Source: Oxalobacteraceae bacterium | GTDB lineage: Bacteria > Pseudomonadota > Gammaproteobacteria > Burkholderiales > Burkholderiaceae_D | Length of the DNA: 44,847 bases | Reading direction: 5' to 3' | Assembly: GCA_947448025.1 (NCBI GenBank) | Contig: CANFLV010000026.1 | Coordinates: 1-44,847, forward strand | Part shown: piece by piece, positions 44,821 to 44,847 of the stretch | Layout of the letters: every line of letters begins with the position of its first letter | Position numbering within the stretch: position 1 is the stretch's first letter | Notes under the pieces: generated by a model | Seen by the model: the letters and a program-made list of their open reading frames with translations, nothing else | What the model was told of the DNA's origin: nothing | Database searches by the model: none | Position numbers and translations under genes: made by a program

Positions 44821-44847
44821 ACGGCGGCTTCCTGCCATTGCACATAG
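44817..44847 (-). CDS. C-terminal end of an upstream gene (partial)
   Basis: On the minus strand the last bases read YVQWQEAAV and then a TGA that overlaps the helicase ATG as ATGA. In related genomes a VRR-NUC nuclease gene often precedes this helicase; nine residues are too few to say. Confidence 0.45.
   Translation of the reverse strand, partial: YVQWQEAAV

Overview
The window looks like a chromosome segment of a betaproteobacterium, most likely Burkholderiales and probably Oxalobacteraceae (Herminiimonas/Collimonas-like). This rests on gene content and protein flavour (secB-grxC-rhodanese next to gpmA-envC-ctpA-moeB; birA-coaX-SPOR; ybeD-lipB-lipA; an Mla-type ABC locus with a PqiC-like lipoprotein) and a moderately high GC content. 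No rRNA, tRNA, CRISPR array, transposase or integrase was seen. Placement below family level is inference.

Layout. 1-2.9 kb: five genes of a type II secretion operon (gspG-H-I-J-K, minus strand, running out of the window). 3.2-5.1 kb: a serralysin-type RTX metalloprotease without a Sec signal. 5.1-8.0 kb: minus-strand group gpsA, an SH3-domain protein, secB, grxC and a membrane-anchored rhodanese. 8.1-12.6 kb: gpmA, envC, ctpA and a MoeB/ThiF-type enzyme. 12.6-18 kb: a two-domain M16 peptidase, then a coupled Spy/CpxP-like protein, response regulator and histidine kinase. 18-23 kb: an EamA transporter, the decayed tail of a second EamA gene, a YopT/AvrPphB-like (C58) cysteine protease candidate, a pabB-pabC fusion and another EamA transporter. 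23-27 kb: HAD phosphatase, argB, SPOR protein, coaX, birA. 27-33 kb: an Mla-like phospholipid transport locus (MlaB-MlaE fusion, MlaF, MlaD, lipoprotein) split by an inverted gene for an unrecognised membrane protein, then VanZ. 33-39.3 kb: ferredoxin-like protein, alpha/beta hydrolase, dacC-type carboxypeptidase, a 71-aa orphan, an M20 peptidase and ybeD-lipB-lipA. 39.3-42.5 kb: accessory stretch with a Phd/PIN toxin-antitoxin pair, a lipoprotein metallophosphoesterase, a phosphoribosyltransferase and a small overlapping ORF. 42.6-44.8 kb: a nuclease-helicase fusion of the XPD/DinG type and the last codons of an upstream gene.

Most of the window is ordinary housekeeping and envelope biology. 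The novelty candidates are the two effector-like orphans: the C58-like protease beside an EamA pseudogene, and the inverted multi-pass protein that interrupts the Mla-like operon and shares a CTAG stop palindrome with the permease gene. The TA/phosphoribosyltransferase stretch after lipA is a secondary candidate. Start codons were chosen by reading ribosome-binding sites and family N-termini; short sites placed by eye may be off by a base.
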